Shown: piece after piece, positions 25,867 through 34,465 of the stretch
How positions within the stretch are numbered: the stretch's first letter is position 1
Layout: each line of letters begins with the position of its first letter
Origin: Hafnia paralvei ATCC 29927
Lineage (GTDB): Bacteria > Pseudomonadota > Gammaproteobacteria > Enterobacterales > Enterobacteriaceae
Reading direction: 5' to 3'
NCBI RefSeq assembly: GCF_001655005.1
Contig: NZ_LXET01000063.1
Location: 1-64,000 of the forward strand
Length of the DNA stretch: 64,000 bases
The notes under the pieces: generated by a model
Seen by the model: the letters and a program-made list of their open reading frames with translations, nothing else
What the model was told of the DNA's origin: nothing
The model's database searches: none
Translations under genes and position numbers: made by a program

Positions 25867-26844
25867 GTGGCACAACGAGATTATGTGAGCCGGGGCCGCT
25901 CATCAGGAGCGAAGCGCAAAACCAATACCCGGAAAAAGAAGAAGTCATCTCCTGGTATTTCTAAAACCATGGTGGTTCTTGCTATGGGGGTTTTAGTGAC
26001 CTTCGCTGCCGGCCTTTATTTTTTGACTCACCATAAACCAGACAGCGATGAACTGTTACCGACGCAGGCAAAACATGCCGGTAATGGCCTTCCGCCAAAA
26101 CCGGAAGAACGCTGGCGTTACATCAAAGAGCTTGAGAATCGTCAGGTAGGCGTAGCTACGCCTACACAGCCAAGCAGTAGTGCTTCGGCGACACAAAATC
26201 AGCAGCCACAGCTCACCGCGGAACAGCGTCAACTGTTAGATCAGATGCAGTCTGATATGCGTCAGCAGCCAACTCAGCTGTCAGAAGTGCCGTACAACGA
26301 TCAAATGCAGACTGCGCGCCGTACGCCACAAAACAGCCGCATGCCGGATCAAACCTACACTCAGCAACAACCGGTAACGGCGACTCAACCACGTAATCCG
26401 TTCTCACAGCAGAATACGACGACCACTCAACCAACCCAACCGCGCCAAACACAAACAGAGCCAACACGCCCTGCGCGTACTACACCGCCGGCGCAAACCG
26501 CTCAGCAGCCCGTTCAGCAACCGCATAAAGAAAAGCCAGCTCCGGTAACAAGCGTAGCGGAACAACCAACCGCGGCGAAAGAAGCTAAGCAAGAAAAAGC
26601 GCCTGAAAAAGAAAACAGCCAAAAATGGCTGGTACAGTGCGGTTCATTCCGCAGCACCGATCAGGCGGAATCCGTTCGTGCGCAATTGGCATTCGGCGGC
26701 GTCGAAAGCCGAATTACCGCTGGTGGTGGATGGAATCGCGTCTTGTTAGGCCCATACAGCAGTCGTGCCGCAGCAGATAAAATGCTGCAACGATTGAAGG
26801 GCGAAGGAATGTCTGGATGTATTGCCCTCTCAGCCGGGGGTTGA
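25867..26844 (+). CDS. ftsN: Cell division protein FtsN
   Basis: FtsN triggers septal peptidoglycan synthesis by the divisome. The 325-residue bitopic protein has a short basic cytoplasmic tail (AQRDYVSRG, then many Lys/Arg), one membrane segment (about residues 34-53) and the essential periplasmic region with KPEERWRYIKELENRQ. A long Gln/Pro/Thr-rich linker leads to a C-terminal SPOR domain (about 245-325, WLVQCGSF...WNRVLLGPY) that binds denuded glycan. GTG 25867 gives the same N terminus as E. coli. Its TGA lies within the -35 of the hslV heat-shock promoter. Confidence 0.95.
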   Translation: MAQRDYVSRGRSSGAKRKTNTRKKKKSSPGISKTMVVLAMGVLVTFAAGLYFLTHHKPDSDELLPTQAKHAGNGLPPKPEERWRYIKELENRQVGVATPTQPSSSASATQNQQPQLTAEQRQLLDQMQSDMRQQPTQLSEVPYNDQMQTARRTPQNSRMPDQTYTQQQPVTATQPRNPFSQQNTTTTQPTQPRQTQTEPTRPARTTPPAQTAQQPVQQPHKEKPAPVTSVAEQPTAAKEAKQEKAPEKENSQKWLVQCGSFRSTDQAESVRAQLAFGGVESRITAGGGWNRVLLGPYSSRAAADKMLQRLKGEGMSGCIALSAGG

Positions 26845-26868
26845 AAAGCAAAATATCCCCCCCATCTA
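26840..26868 (+). promoter_or_regulatory. Sigma-32 promoter for hslVU
   Basis: GTTGAAA (26840-26846) and CCCCATCTA (26860-26868) match the heat-shock sigma consensus CTTGAAA/CCCCATnT with a 13-bp spacer. The -35 contains the ftsN stop codon. HslVU is heat-shock induced in E. coli. Confidence 0.85.
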
Positions 26869-26879
26869 TCTGACAATGC

Positions 26880-26899
26880 CCCCACACAAAGGTGTGGGG
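26880..26899 (+). promoter_or_regulatory. hslV 5' UTR hairpin
   Basis: CCCCACAC-aaag-GTGTGGGG is a perfect 20-nt stem-loop starting about 5 nt after the predicted transcription start and 31 nt before the GTG. The E. coli hslVU leader has a 20-nt hairpin of the same shape, CCCC...GGGG, known to stabilise the mRNA. No T-run follows, so it is not an intrinsic terminator. Confidence 0.75.
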
Positions 26900-26930
26900 T
26901 TCTTATTTCGTCAGCTACGGGGGTCTGCTC

Positions 26931-27461
26931 GTGACAACAATAGTAAGCGTACGCCGCAACGGTAAAGTGGTAATCGGTGGTGATGGCCAAGCGACCATGG
27001 GCAATACCGTCATGAAAGGTAATGTTCGCAAAGTTCGCCGTCTGTATAACGACCGCGTGATTGCCGGATTTGCCGGTGGCACCGCAGATGCCTTCACCCT
27101 GTTTGAACTCTTCGAACGCAAGCTGGAACTGCATCAGGGACATTTGGTTAAAGCGGCCGTTGAGCTTGCCAAAGATTGGCGTACCGATCGTATGCTGCGC
27201 AAACTCGAAGCGCTGCTGGCGGTCGCGGATGAAAACGCCTCCCTCATCATCACCGGTAATGGTGACGTCATTCAGCCAGAAAATGATTTAATCGCGATAG
27301 GCTCCGGCGGCCCTTATGCTCAGGCAGCCTCTCGCGCATTGCTCGAAAACACAGAACTGAGTGCCCGCGAAATTGTTGATAAAGCGCTGGGTATTGCTGG
27401 TGATATTTGTATCTACACCAATCAGTTCCACACCATTGAAGAATTAGACTCCAAAGCGTAA
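26931..27461 (+). CDS. hslV: HslV protease subunit
   Basis: HslV is the proteolytic core of the two-part HslUV (ClpYQ) proteasome-like machine that degrades misfolded and regulatory proteins. From GTG 26931 the protein has 176 residues, the E. coli length, and exposes the catalytic Thr directly after the initiator (TTIVSVRR). It contains GDGQATMGNTVMKGN and the SGGPYAQAASRALL turn. GGGGG lies upstream. hslU starts 11 bp after its stop. Confidence 0.97.
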   Translation: MTTIVSVRRNGKVVIGGDGQATMGNTVMKGNVRKVRRLYNDRVIAGFAGGTADAFTLFELFERKLELHQGHLVKAAVELAKDWRTDRMLRKLEALLAVADENASLIITGNGDVIQPENDLIAIGSGGPYAQAASRALLENTELSAREIVDKALGIAGDICIYTNQFHTIEELDSKA

Positions 27462-27472
27462 GGACTCCAAAC

Positions 27473-28804
27473 ATGTCTGAGATGACCCCACGCGAAATTG
27501 TCAGCGAACTCGATAGCTACATCATCGGCCAGCACTCTGCAAAGCGCGCCGTGGCTATTGCCCTGCGTAACCGCTGGCGCCGCATGCAGTTGAATGAAGA
27601 ACTGCGTCATGAAGTAACACCCAAAAATATTCTGATGATTGGCCCAACCGGCGTCGGTAAAACCGAAATTGCACGTCGTCTGGCTAAACTGGCTAATGCG
27701 CCATTCATCAAAGTTGAAGCGACTAAGTTCACTGAAGTCGGCTATGTAGGTAAAGAAGTCGACTCAATCATTCGCGATCTGACAGATTCCGCGATGAAAA
27801 TGGTGCGCATGCAGTCCATCGAAAAGAATCGCTATCGTGCCGAAGAAATGGCTGAAGAGCGCATTCTGGATGTTCTGATCCCACCCGCTAAAAACAACTG
27901 GGGCCAGCCAGAACAAAGCGCTGAGCCTTCTGCCGCGCGCCAGAGTTTCCGCAAGAAGCTGCGTGAAGGCCAGTTGGATGATAAAGAAATCGAATTAGAA
28001 TTAGCCGCTTCTCCGGTTGGTGTTGAAATTATGGCTCCTCCAGGAATGGAAGAGATGACCAACCAACTGCAGTCCATGTTCCAGAATCTGGGTGGGCAAA
28101 AGCAAAAAGCGCGCAAAATTAAAATCAAAGAAGCCTTCAAACTGCTGATTGAAGAAGAAGCGGCGAAACTGGTTAACCCTGAAGAGCTGAAAGAGCAGGC
28201 GATTAATGCCGTTGAACAAAACGGTATCGTATTTATCGATGAGATCGACAAAATCTGTAAACGCGGTGAATCTTCTGGTCCAGACGTTTCTCGTGAAGGT
28301 GTTCAGCGCGATCTGTTGCCTCTCATTGAAGGCTGCACGGTTTCAACCAAACACGGCATGGTGAAAACTGACCACATCCTGTTCATTGCTTCAGGTGCAT
28401 TCCAAGTTTCGAGCCCATCGGACCTGATCCCTGAGCTGCAGGGTCGCTTGCCAATTCGTGTTGAGCTGCAGGCGCTGACCACTGAAGACTTCGAGCGCAT
28501 CCTGACCGAGCCGAGTGCATCGCTGACTGAACAGTATCAGGCACTCATGGCAACTGAAGGCCTCACCATCAACTTCACCGCCGACGGTGTACGTCACATC
28601 GCTGAAGCTGCATGGCGCGTTAACGAAAGCGCTGAAAACATCGGCGCACGTCGTTTACACACGATTCTGGAGCGTTTAGTCGAAGAGATCTCCTTCGAAG
28701 CTAGCGATATGAGCGGTCAGACTGTAACAATCGATGCTGAATATGTACGCAATCACCTTGATGAACTCGTTGCAGATGAAGATCTGAGCCGGTTTATCCT
28801 ATAA
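27473..28804 (+). CDS. hslU: HslU ATPase/unfoldase subunit
   Basis: HslU is the AAA+ ring that unfolds substrates and feeds them to HslV. The 443-residue protein (the same length as E. coli) has Walker A GPTGVGKTE, pore motif GYVGKEVDS, an inserted I domain (about 110-240), Walker B IVFIDEIDK, sensor motifs and the C-terminal LSRFIL tail that docks in HslV. A terminator follows. Confidence 0.98.
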   Translation: MSEMTPREIVSELDSYIIGQHSAKRAVAIALRNRWRRMQLNEELRHEVTPKNILMIGPTGVGKTEIARRLAKLANAPFIKVEATKFTEVGYVGKEVDSIIRDLTDSAMKMVRMQSIEKNRYRAEEMAEERILDVLIPPAKNNWGQPEQSAEPSAARQSFRKKLREGQLDDKEIELELAASPVGVEIMAPPGMEEMTNQLQSMFQNLGGQKQKARKIKIKEAFKLLIEEEAAKLVNPEELKEQAINAVEQNGIVFIDEIDKICKRGESSGPDVSREGVQRDLLPLIEGCTVSTKHGMVKTDHILFIASGAFQVSSPSDLIPELQGRLPIRVELQALTTEDFERILTEPSASLTEQYQALMATEGLTINFTADGVRHIAEAAWRVNESAENIGARRLHTILERLVEEISFEASDMSGQTVTIDAEYVRNHLDELVADEDLSRFIL

Positions 28805-28838
28805 TACGTTTCAAGAACCGTCCCTATCGGTTGTCATA

Positions 28839-28866
28839 AAAGGGAGGCTTTGGCCTCCCTTTTGTA
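28839..28866 (+). terminator. Terminator of hslVU
   Basis: AGGGAGG-cttt-GGCCTCCCT is followed by TTTTG, about 35 bp after the hslU stop. The flanking AAAA could also let it work from the other strand. Confidence 0.85.
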
Positions 28867-28971
28867 TGTCTACAATATCCAATTGATAAAATATGGTAGA
28901 TTACCGACCCTAACTGGAACCCATCACCCGAATTTTTCACCGTGGGATCCCCTGAGCGACTGAAGCGAATA

Positions 28972-29889
28972 ATGAGTTCATCAACAACAATTAGCAGGCC
29001 TCGCGCCTGGTTGGAAAGTCTGCGCTTGCGTACCCTGCCGCTGGCCTTGGCATCCATCGTCACCGGCTCTGCGATTGCCGCATGGCAAAACACCTTTAAG
29101 GTGGAGATTGCCCTGCTCGCGCTGCTGACAGCCGCTATGCTGCAAATACTCTCCAATCTGGCCAACGACTATGGCGATGCCGTCAAGGGCAGCGATACCG
29201 AAGAGCGCATCGGGCCACTACGTGGTATGCAAAAAGGCGTCATTACTCAGGCACAGATGAAGCGTGCACTGGGAATTACCGTTGTACTAACCGTTCTGTC
29301 GGGGATCGCGCTGATTGCCGTCGCTTGCCAAAAGCCACAGGACATCATTGGATTCCTGATCTTAGGATTAATGGCGATTGTCGCTGCGATCACCTATACC
29401 GTGGGTACTCGCCCCTATGGGTATATGGGACTCGGTGATATTTCTGTGCTGGTCTTCTTTGGATGGCTCAGCGTTGCTGGAACCTACTATTTGCAGGCAG
29501 GCACTTTCGACAGCGTCGTCATGCTGCCCGCTACCGCCTGCGGTTTCTTAGCGACTGCCGTGTTGAATATCAATAATCTGCGCGATATCGAAAACGATGC
29601 AATCAACGGCAAAAACACGCTTGCTGTACGCCTTGGTCCCATAAAAGCACGCTACTACCATGTTGGTTTACTGGTAGGCTCGGTGGTATGTCTCGCATTG
29701 TTTGCGCTGCTTTATCTAAAAAGCGCGTTTGGCTGGTTATTCGTGTTAGCCATTCCTATGCTGTACAAACATGGTCATTACGTCTTCACCCATCGAACGC
29801 CTGAGGCTATGCGCCCTATGCTGGAAAGCATGGTGAAAAGTGCCCTGCTCACCAATGTGTTATTTGCCATCGGCACCGTTCTAAGTTAA
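28972..29889 (+). CDS. menA: 1,4-dihydroxy-2-naphthoate octaprenyltransferase
   Basis: MenA attaches the octaprenyl chain in menaquinone synthesis, within the inner membrane. The 305-residue UbiA-family protein has about eight membrane segments and the two Asp-rich prenyl-diphosphate motifs NDYGDAVKG and NNLRDIEND. ATG 28972 fits the start of relatives; an in-frame GTG ten codons earlier lacks a better ribosome site. It lies between hslU and rraA, as in E. coli. Confidence 0.96.
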   Translation: MSSSTTISRPRAWLESLRLRTLPLALASIVTGSAIAAWQNTFKVEIALLALLTAAMLQILSNLANDYGDAVKGSDTEERIGPLRGMQKGVITQAQMKRALGITVVLTVLSGIALIAVACQKPQDIIGFLILGLMAIVAAITYTVGTRPYGYMGLGDISVLVFFGWLSVAGTYYLQAGTFDSVVMLPATACGFLATAVLNINNLRDIENDAINGKNTLAVRLGPIKARYYHVGLLVGSVVCLALFALLYLKSAFGWLFVLAIPMLYKHGHYVFTHRTPEAMRPMLESMVKSALLTNVLFAIGTVLS

Positions 29890-30020
29890 TCCTCGCTTTT
29901 GCTGGCACACAAAACGTGCGCCAGCGCCGCTAATCGCCACATTTAACAATTGGTGTTTTTGCAAACAACATGGATAAGGGGATATACTAAACATCCCTGC
30001 GGCAAACAGACGTTAATCCT

Positions 30021-30506
30021 ATGAAATACGATACTTCCGAACTATGCGACATTTACCATGAAGATGTGAATGTAGTAGAACCGCTGTTCTCCAACTTTGG
30101 TGGGCGTACTTCGTTTGGCGGGCAGATCACCACAGTGAAATGCTTTGAGGATAACGGCCTACTCTATGAACTGTTGGAAGAGAATGGGCGTGGACGTGTG
30201 ATGGTCATTGACGGCGGTGGTTCTGTGCGTCGTGCGCTGATCAACGCAGAATTAGCTCGTTTGGCTACACAGAATGAGTGGGAAGGCATTGTCGTTTACG
30301 GTGCCGTTCGTCAGGTCGACGATCTCGAAGAGTTGGATATTGGTATTCAAGCGATGGCGGCTATCCCTGCAGGAGCAGACGGTGAAGGCATCGGCGAGAG
30401 CGATATCCGCGTAAACTTCGGCGGCGTGACCTTCTTCTCCGGCGATCATCTGTATGCTGACAACACAGGTATTATTCTCTCTGAAGAGCCATTGGATCTC
30501 GAGTAG
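30021..30506 (+). CDS. rraA: RNase E activity regulator RraA
   Basis: RraA binds RNase E and RNA helicases of the degradosome and inhibits RNA decay. The 161-residue protein is the E. coli length and has the conserved FGGRTSFGGQI and GRGRVMVIDGGGS segments. It belongs to a trimeric fold originally misread as the MenG methyltransferase. It has its own 131-bp upstream region after menA and ends at a bidirectional terminator shared with zapB. Confidence 0.97.
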   Translation: MKYDTSELCDIYHEDVNVVEPLFSNFGGRTSFGGQITTVKCFEDNGLLYELLEENGRGRVMVIDGGGSVRRALINAELARLATQNEWEGIVVYGAVRQVDDLEELDIGIQAMAAIPAGADGEGIGESDIRVNFGGVTFFSGDHLYADNTGIILSEEPLDLE

Positions 30507-30526
30507 TCCATAGCCCAGTCTGAATG

Positions 30527-30553
30527 AAAAAAGGCGCTCAATGAGCGCCTTTT
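30527..30553. terminator. Bidirectional terminator rraA / zapB
   Basis: AAAAGGCGCTC-aat-GAGCGCCTTTT lies between two convergent genes and has A- and T-runs on both sides. Confidence 0.85.
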
Positions 30554-30579
30554 GCTTGCCTGCATGAAAACAAAGTCAA

Positions 30580-30822
30580 TTAATTCACTTCATCCATGCG
30601 GCCTAACAAAGAGCGCAGGCGCTCCTGCCATGCAGTTTGTTCTTCTTTCAGCTGTTCGTTTTCACGCACCAGAGCTTCACGAGAGCCAGCAGCTTGCTGA
30701 ACTTCCTGATTCAGTTGAGTGTTCTGTTCTTTCAGCTCTTCGATTTCCATCTGCAACAGCGTAATGGTATCAATCGCCTGTTGAACTTTTGCTTCCAATT
30801 TTTCAAATACTTCAAATGACAT
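30580..30822 (-). CDS. zapB: Cell division protein ZapB
   Basis: ZapB links FtsZ-bound ZapA to the chromosome terminus protein MatP at midcell. The 80-residue protein is almost entirely a coiled coil, with heptads through LEAKVQQAIDTITLLQMEIE, and matches E. coli ZapB in length. GGGGAC lies upstream of the start. It is convergent with rraA and divergent from glpF. Confidence 0.96.
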   Translation of the reverse strand: MSFEVFEKLEAKVQQAIDTITLLQMEIEELKEQNTQLNQEVQQAAGSREALVRENEQLKEEQTAWQERLRSLLGRMDEVN

Positions 30823-31344
30823 TCTTCTGTCCCCTTATCATAGCCAGGCGTACATCTGCTGTAGTGAGTGCGTTTATTTGTCACCCACTGCGAAAATATA
30901 GTTGCGCCCATAAACACAACGACTGACTGCCACCCACGGTGCGCGAGTCATTGCGCAATAAATTCTTTTTCAACTCCGATTGTATGTACCCCATTCTCTA
31001 CTGTCTAGCGCGATACTGGGGCAAAGTGCAGTCTGTAACAAAATCGCACCTTATGACTATCAGTTAATCCCTAAAAATCGTATTCATCAGCTTCGTTATA
31101 AATTTACAATTAAGTTACAAAATCGTGTCACCATGATCTGTGTCAGTGGTCAGATCACAAAAAAATTTGGCAAAAAGAGCACTGAATACGCGGATTCACT
31201 CATTTTTATGACGAAGTACACACATTTTGATTTCGCTATTTCTCGTTTTTGCTCGTTAACGATAAATTTACAACAAGCCCAGAAAAAATATATGAGGGCT
31301 TGCTTCACACCCCCTACAATAATTCGTCGTTAGGACACCAAGTC
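30823..31344 (+). promoter_or_regulatory. zapB-glpF spacer with glp operon control region
   Basis: No convincing gene is seen in this 522-bp spacer. The part from about 31205 to 31270 closely resembles the E. coli glpF leader. It contains the GlpR-operator core TCGTTAACGA (31253-31262) within TTGCTCGTTAACGATAAAT, with a weaker copy near TTTCGCTATTTCTCG (31231-31245). Glycerol 3-phosphate should relieve GlpR repression here. A 7-bp inverted repeat TGATCTG/CAGATCA lies at 31134-31157. Confidence 0.75.
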
Positions 31345-32190
31345 ATGAGCCAAACAGCTAGTTCAACGTTAAAAGGGCAGTGCATCGCTGAATTCCTTGG
31401 CACCGCATTGCTGATATTTTTTGGATGTGGCTGCGTAGCCGCACTTAAGCTGGCAGGTGCAAGTTTTGGTCAGTGGGAAATTAGTATTATTTGGGGTCTG
31501 GGTGTTGCCATGGCAATTTACCTGACGGCCGCTATCTCTGGTGCTCATCTGAATCCCGCCGTCACTATCGCCTTATGGCTTTTTGCCTGTTTCGATAAGC
31601 GCAAAGTTATTCCCTACATCATTGCTCAGGTTGCGGGGGCTTTTTGCGCCGCGGCACTGGTCTACGGTTTGTACCAAAACCTGTTCGTCGACTTTGAGCA
31701 AGCCCACCAGATCGTCCGAGGCAGCGTAGCCAGCCTAGATCAGGCCGGTGTGTTCTCCACCTATCCGAACCCACATATTTCTGTAGGGCAGGCATTCTTG
31801 GTTGAAACCGTTATTACCGCCATCCTGATGTGCCTAATTCTGGCACTGACCGATGACGGCAACGGCATTCAACGTGGCCCATTAGCGCCACTGCTGATCG
31901 GTATTCTCATCGCCGTTATCGGGGCATCTATGGGGCCGTTGACCGGATTTGCGCTTAACCCAGCTCGTGACTTTGGTCCTAAAGCTTTTGCCTATCTGGC
32001 TGGCTGGGGCGAAGTTGCCTTTACCGGCGCTCGAGATATTCCATACTTCTTAGTACCTATCTTTGGCCCAATCGTCGGCGCATGCATCGGCGCCTTTGGT
32101 TACCGTTCACTGATTGGTCGTCACTTGCCATGTGATGTATGCAAGCTCGAAGATGAGCCTGCAACCAAAACAGAACAGCGTAAGGCCTAG
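31345..32190 (+). CDS. glpF: Glycerol uptake facilitator
   Basis: GlpF is an aquaglyceroporin channel for glycerol in the inner membrane. The 281-residue protein has six membrane helices and the two signature half-helix motifs GAHLNPAVT and GFALNPARD. The start at 31345 (MSQTAS) has AGGA at 31332 and matches E. coli; 32 residues before it are not conserved. It is first in glpFKX. A terminator-like hairpin separates it from glpK. Confidence 0.97.
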   Translation: MSQTASSTLKGQCIAEFLGTALLIFFGCGCVAALKLAGASFGQWEISIIWGLGVAMAIYLTAAISGAHLNPAVTIALWLFACFDKRKVIPYIIAQVAGAFCAAALVYGLYQNLFVDFEQAHQIVRGSVASLDQAGVFSTYPNPHISVGQAFLVETVITAILMCLILALTDDGNGIQRGPLAPLLIGILIAVIGASMGPLTGFALNPARDFGPKAFAYLAGWGEVAFTGARDIPYFLVPIFGPIVGACIGAFGYRSLIGRHLPCDVCKLEDEPATKTEQRKA

Positions 32191-32197
32191 TATTCAT

Positions 32198-32231
32198 CGG
32201 TGGACTTCGCTCCACCGGTTTTCATTTTTTT
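32198..32231 (+). terminator. Terminator-like hairpin between glpF and glpK
   Basis: CGGTGGA-cttcgc-TCCACCG is followed by GTTTTCATTTTTTT. It lies in the 85-bp spacer inside the expected glpFK operon, so it may be a partial terminator that sets the channel-to-kinase ratio. Confidence 0.6.
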
Positions 32232-32275
32232 GAGACACCATGTCGTATTCAGTTCATCAACGCAGGATTAATGTT

Positions 32276-33784
32276 ATGACGACCGAAAAAAAATACATCG
32301 TCGCGCTCGACCAAGGAACCACCAGCTCACGAGCAGTGGTACTGGATCATGACGCTAATATCATCAGCGTCTCTCAGCGTGAATTTGAGCAAATCTATCC
32401 AAAAGCGGGTTGGGTTGAACACGACCCAATGGAGATTTGGGCGACGCAAAGTTCTACTCTGGTCGAAGTCCTAGCGAAAGCGGATATCAGTTCTGATCAA
32501 ATCGCGGGTATTGGTATCACCAACCAGCGTGAAACCACCATCGTTTGGGAGAAAGAGACAGGCAAACCCATTTATAACGCTATTGTGTGGCAATGCCGCC
32601 GTACTGCTGACATCTGTGAGAAACTGAAAAAAGCAGGCATGGAAGAGTACATTCGCCATAATACGGGCTTAGTGGTTGACCCCTATTTCTCTGGCACCAA
32701 AGTAAAATGGATTCTTGATCACGTTGAAGGATCTCGTGAGCGCGCAAAACGCGGCGAGCTGCTGTTCGGTACCGTAGATACTTGGCTGGTTTGGAAAATG
32801 ACACAGGGGCGTGTTCACGTCACCGACTACACCAACGCCTCTCGTACCATGATGTTCAACATCCATACGCTGGAGTGGGATGAGCGCATGCTAGAGGTCT
32901 TGGACATTCCACGCGAAATGCTGCCAACCGTACATCCATCATCTGAAATCTACGGCCAAACCAACATCGGTGGTAAAGGCGGTACTCGTATTCCAATCGC
33001 AGGGATCGCGGGTGACCAGCAGGCTGCGCTTTATGGTCAACTGTGCGTGCAAGAAGGTATGGCGAAGAACACTTACGGTACCGGTTGCTTCCTATTGATG
33101 AACACCGGAAAAGAAGCCGTTCCTTCCAAGCATGGTCTACTGACGACTATCGCCTGCGGCCCACGCGGTGAAGTGAACTATGCGTTGGAAGGCGCCGTAT
33201 TTATCGGCGGCGCATCAATTCAATGGCTACGCGATGAGATGAAGTTGATTAACGACGCGGCGGACTCCGAATACTTCGCAACCAAAGTAAAAGACAGCAA
33301 CGGCGTGTACGTGGTACCTGCCTTTACTGGTCTGGGCGCCCCTTACTGGGATCCGTATGCACGTGGAGCTATCTTCGGCCTGACCCGTGGCGTAAACAGC
33401 AACCACATTATTCGTGCAACGCTGGAATCTATCGCTTACCAAACGCGCGACGTTCTAGATGCAATGCAAGCGGACTCCGGTACTCGTCTAAAAGCGCTGC
33501 GCGTAGACGGTGGTGCTGTTGCCAATAACTTCCTGATGCAGTTCCAGTCTGACATTCTGGGAACGCGTGTTGAGCGTCCTGCAGTACTGGAGGTTACGGC
33601 GTTGGGTGCAGCATATCTAGCCGGTCTAGCAGTAGGGTTCTGGAGCGATCTGGAGGAACTGCGTAGCAAGGCCACTATCGAGCGTGAATTCCGTCCAAGC
33701 ATTGAAACCGTGGAGCGTAACTATCGTTACAGCGGCTGGAAGAAAGCTGTATCGCGTGCTCAGGCGTGGGAAGAGCACGATTGA
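32276..33784 (+). CDS. glpK: Glycerol kinase
   Basis: GlpK phosphorylates glycerol to glycerol 3-phosphate with ATP. The 502-residue protein is the E. coli length. It has the FGGY-kinase motifs ALDQGTTSSRAVV, AGDQQAALYGQLC and GAPYWDPYARGAI. In E. coli this enzyme is inhibited by fructose 1,6-bisphosphate and by unphosphorylated EIIA-Glc. ATG 32276 has AGGA eight bases upstream; twelve codons before it are not conserved. Confidence 0.98.
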   Translation: MTTEKKYIVALDQGTTSSRAVVLDHDANIISVSQREFEQIYPKAGWVEHDPMEIWATQSSTLVEVLAKADISSDQIAGIGITNQRETTIVWEKETGKPIYNAIVWQCRRTADICEKLKKAGMEEYIRHNTGLVVDPYFSGTKVKWILDHVEGSRERAKRGELLFGTVDTWLVWKMTQGRVHVTDYTNASRTMMFNIHTLEWDERMLEVLDIPREMLPTVHPSSEIYGQTNIGGKGGTRIPIAGIAGDQQAALYGQLCVQEGMAKNTYGTGCFLLMNTGKEAVPSKHGLLTTIACGPRGEVNYALEGAVFIGGASIQWLRDEMKLINDAADSEYFATKVKDSNGVYVVPAFTGLGAPYWDPYARGAIFGLTRGVNSNHIIRATLESIAYQTRDVLDAMQADSGTRLKALRVDGGAVANNFLMQFQSDILGTRVERPAVLEVTALGAAYLAGLAVGFWSDLEELRSKATIEREFRPSIETVERNYRYSGWKKAVSRAQAWEEHD

Positions 33785-34465
33785 TATTGGGCTCACCAGT
33801 TATGTTATGTATATAACTAAGGTGTAAAGTTTCGTTCGCCTATCAGCAACGGCATTTGCCTATAAACTGAGTTGAAGGCGACCGATGAGGGGCGCCAGCG
33901 CGCGCCCCTTCAATCCTCGCGCTTTTATCCGAGACGCCATTTCCGCATCGGGTCGGCATGCGCCATCCTTGGCGCCTCCTCCCCTCGTAGAAACATCCTG
34001 TTTCTACTGCTCTATCTACCAAAACTTAAACTCAAAAAAGACAAAACAATCAAAACAATATTGCTTTGTCTTCTCGTGTTGAATGAAATGCATGATAGAA
34101 CCGCCATCAGGGATGATGGCGGTAGGTCGAAGGCGCACAGGGATGTGCGCTCTGAGACCGGTCGGTCAAACAACTCGATAAAAAGCGCGAGAGTGAAGAG
34201 GTTGCGCGCTGGCAACCTCTTCTCGGACGCCTCGCTAGCGGTTTCATGGAAACAAATTTGCTAACTGGCGGACGAAACCCTTCACCGTTCTATCATAGAG
34301 ATAGAAAACCGCTGCCAATACGGACGCCTGCACAGTCCAAATGTGAATAGAAGACAGCAGCAATGAAGCCTATACAATCGTTTTCCAATCCCCCCCTCTC
34401 ACCTTGTGCTAAAATCCCCTCCCGTCTTTATCCCTCAATCTTTCAGTAACCAATACGGATCTATA
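33785..34465 (+). repeat. Hairpin-rich intergenic region between glpK and glpX
   Basis: This 681-bp spacer is absent from the compact E. coli glpFKX operon. It holds at least six perfect or near-perfect hairpins: 33888-33909 (AGGGGCGC arms), 33960-33975 (GCGCCA), 33987-34007 (GTAGAAACA), 34101-34122 (CCGCCATCA), 34133-34150 (GCGCACA) and 34195-34222 (GAAGAGGTTG). Two left hairpins have TCC-type loops and two right hairpins have GGGA loops, so the two halves look inverted relative to each other. I see no credible gene; a 130-codon open frame here runs through the hairpins. A promoter for glpX probably lies in the last ~100 bp. Confidence 0.7.

Noticed and set aside
26661..27143. 160-codon frame antisense to ftsN-hslV
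   Set aside because: It crosses the hslV heat-shock promoter and hairpin and overlaps two conserved genes; no start signal is seen.
27832..28251. 139-codon frame antisense to hslU
   Set aside because: It lies wholly within hslU on the opposite strand and has the Ser-rich composition of shadow frames.
31140..31160. CRP site in the glpF leader (TGTGTCAGTGG...ATCACA)
   Set aside because: The right half TCACA is good but no TGTGA lies at the required spacing. CRP control is expected from E. coli, but this site does not show it.
30980..31333. 117-codon open frame upstream of glpF
   Set aside because: It spans the glpF operator region, which is conserved as DNA with E. coli, and has no ribosome site or family resemblance.
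33872..34264. 130-codon open frame between glpK and glpX
   Set aside because: It runs straight through five hairpins, has a very basic and low-complexity product, no ribosome site and no recognisable motif. It is most likely an accidental frame in repetitive DNA.
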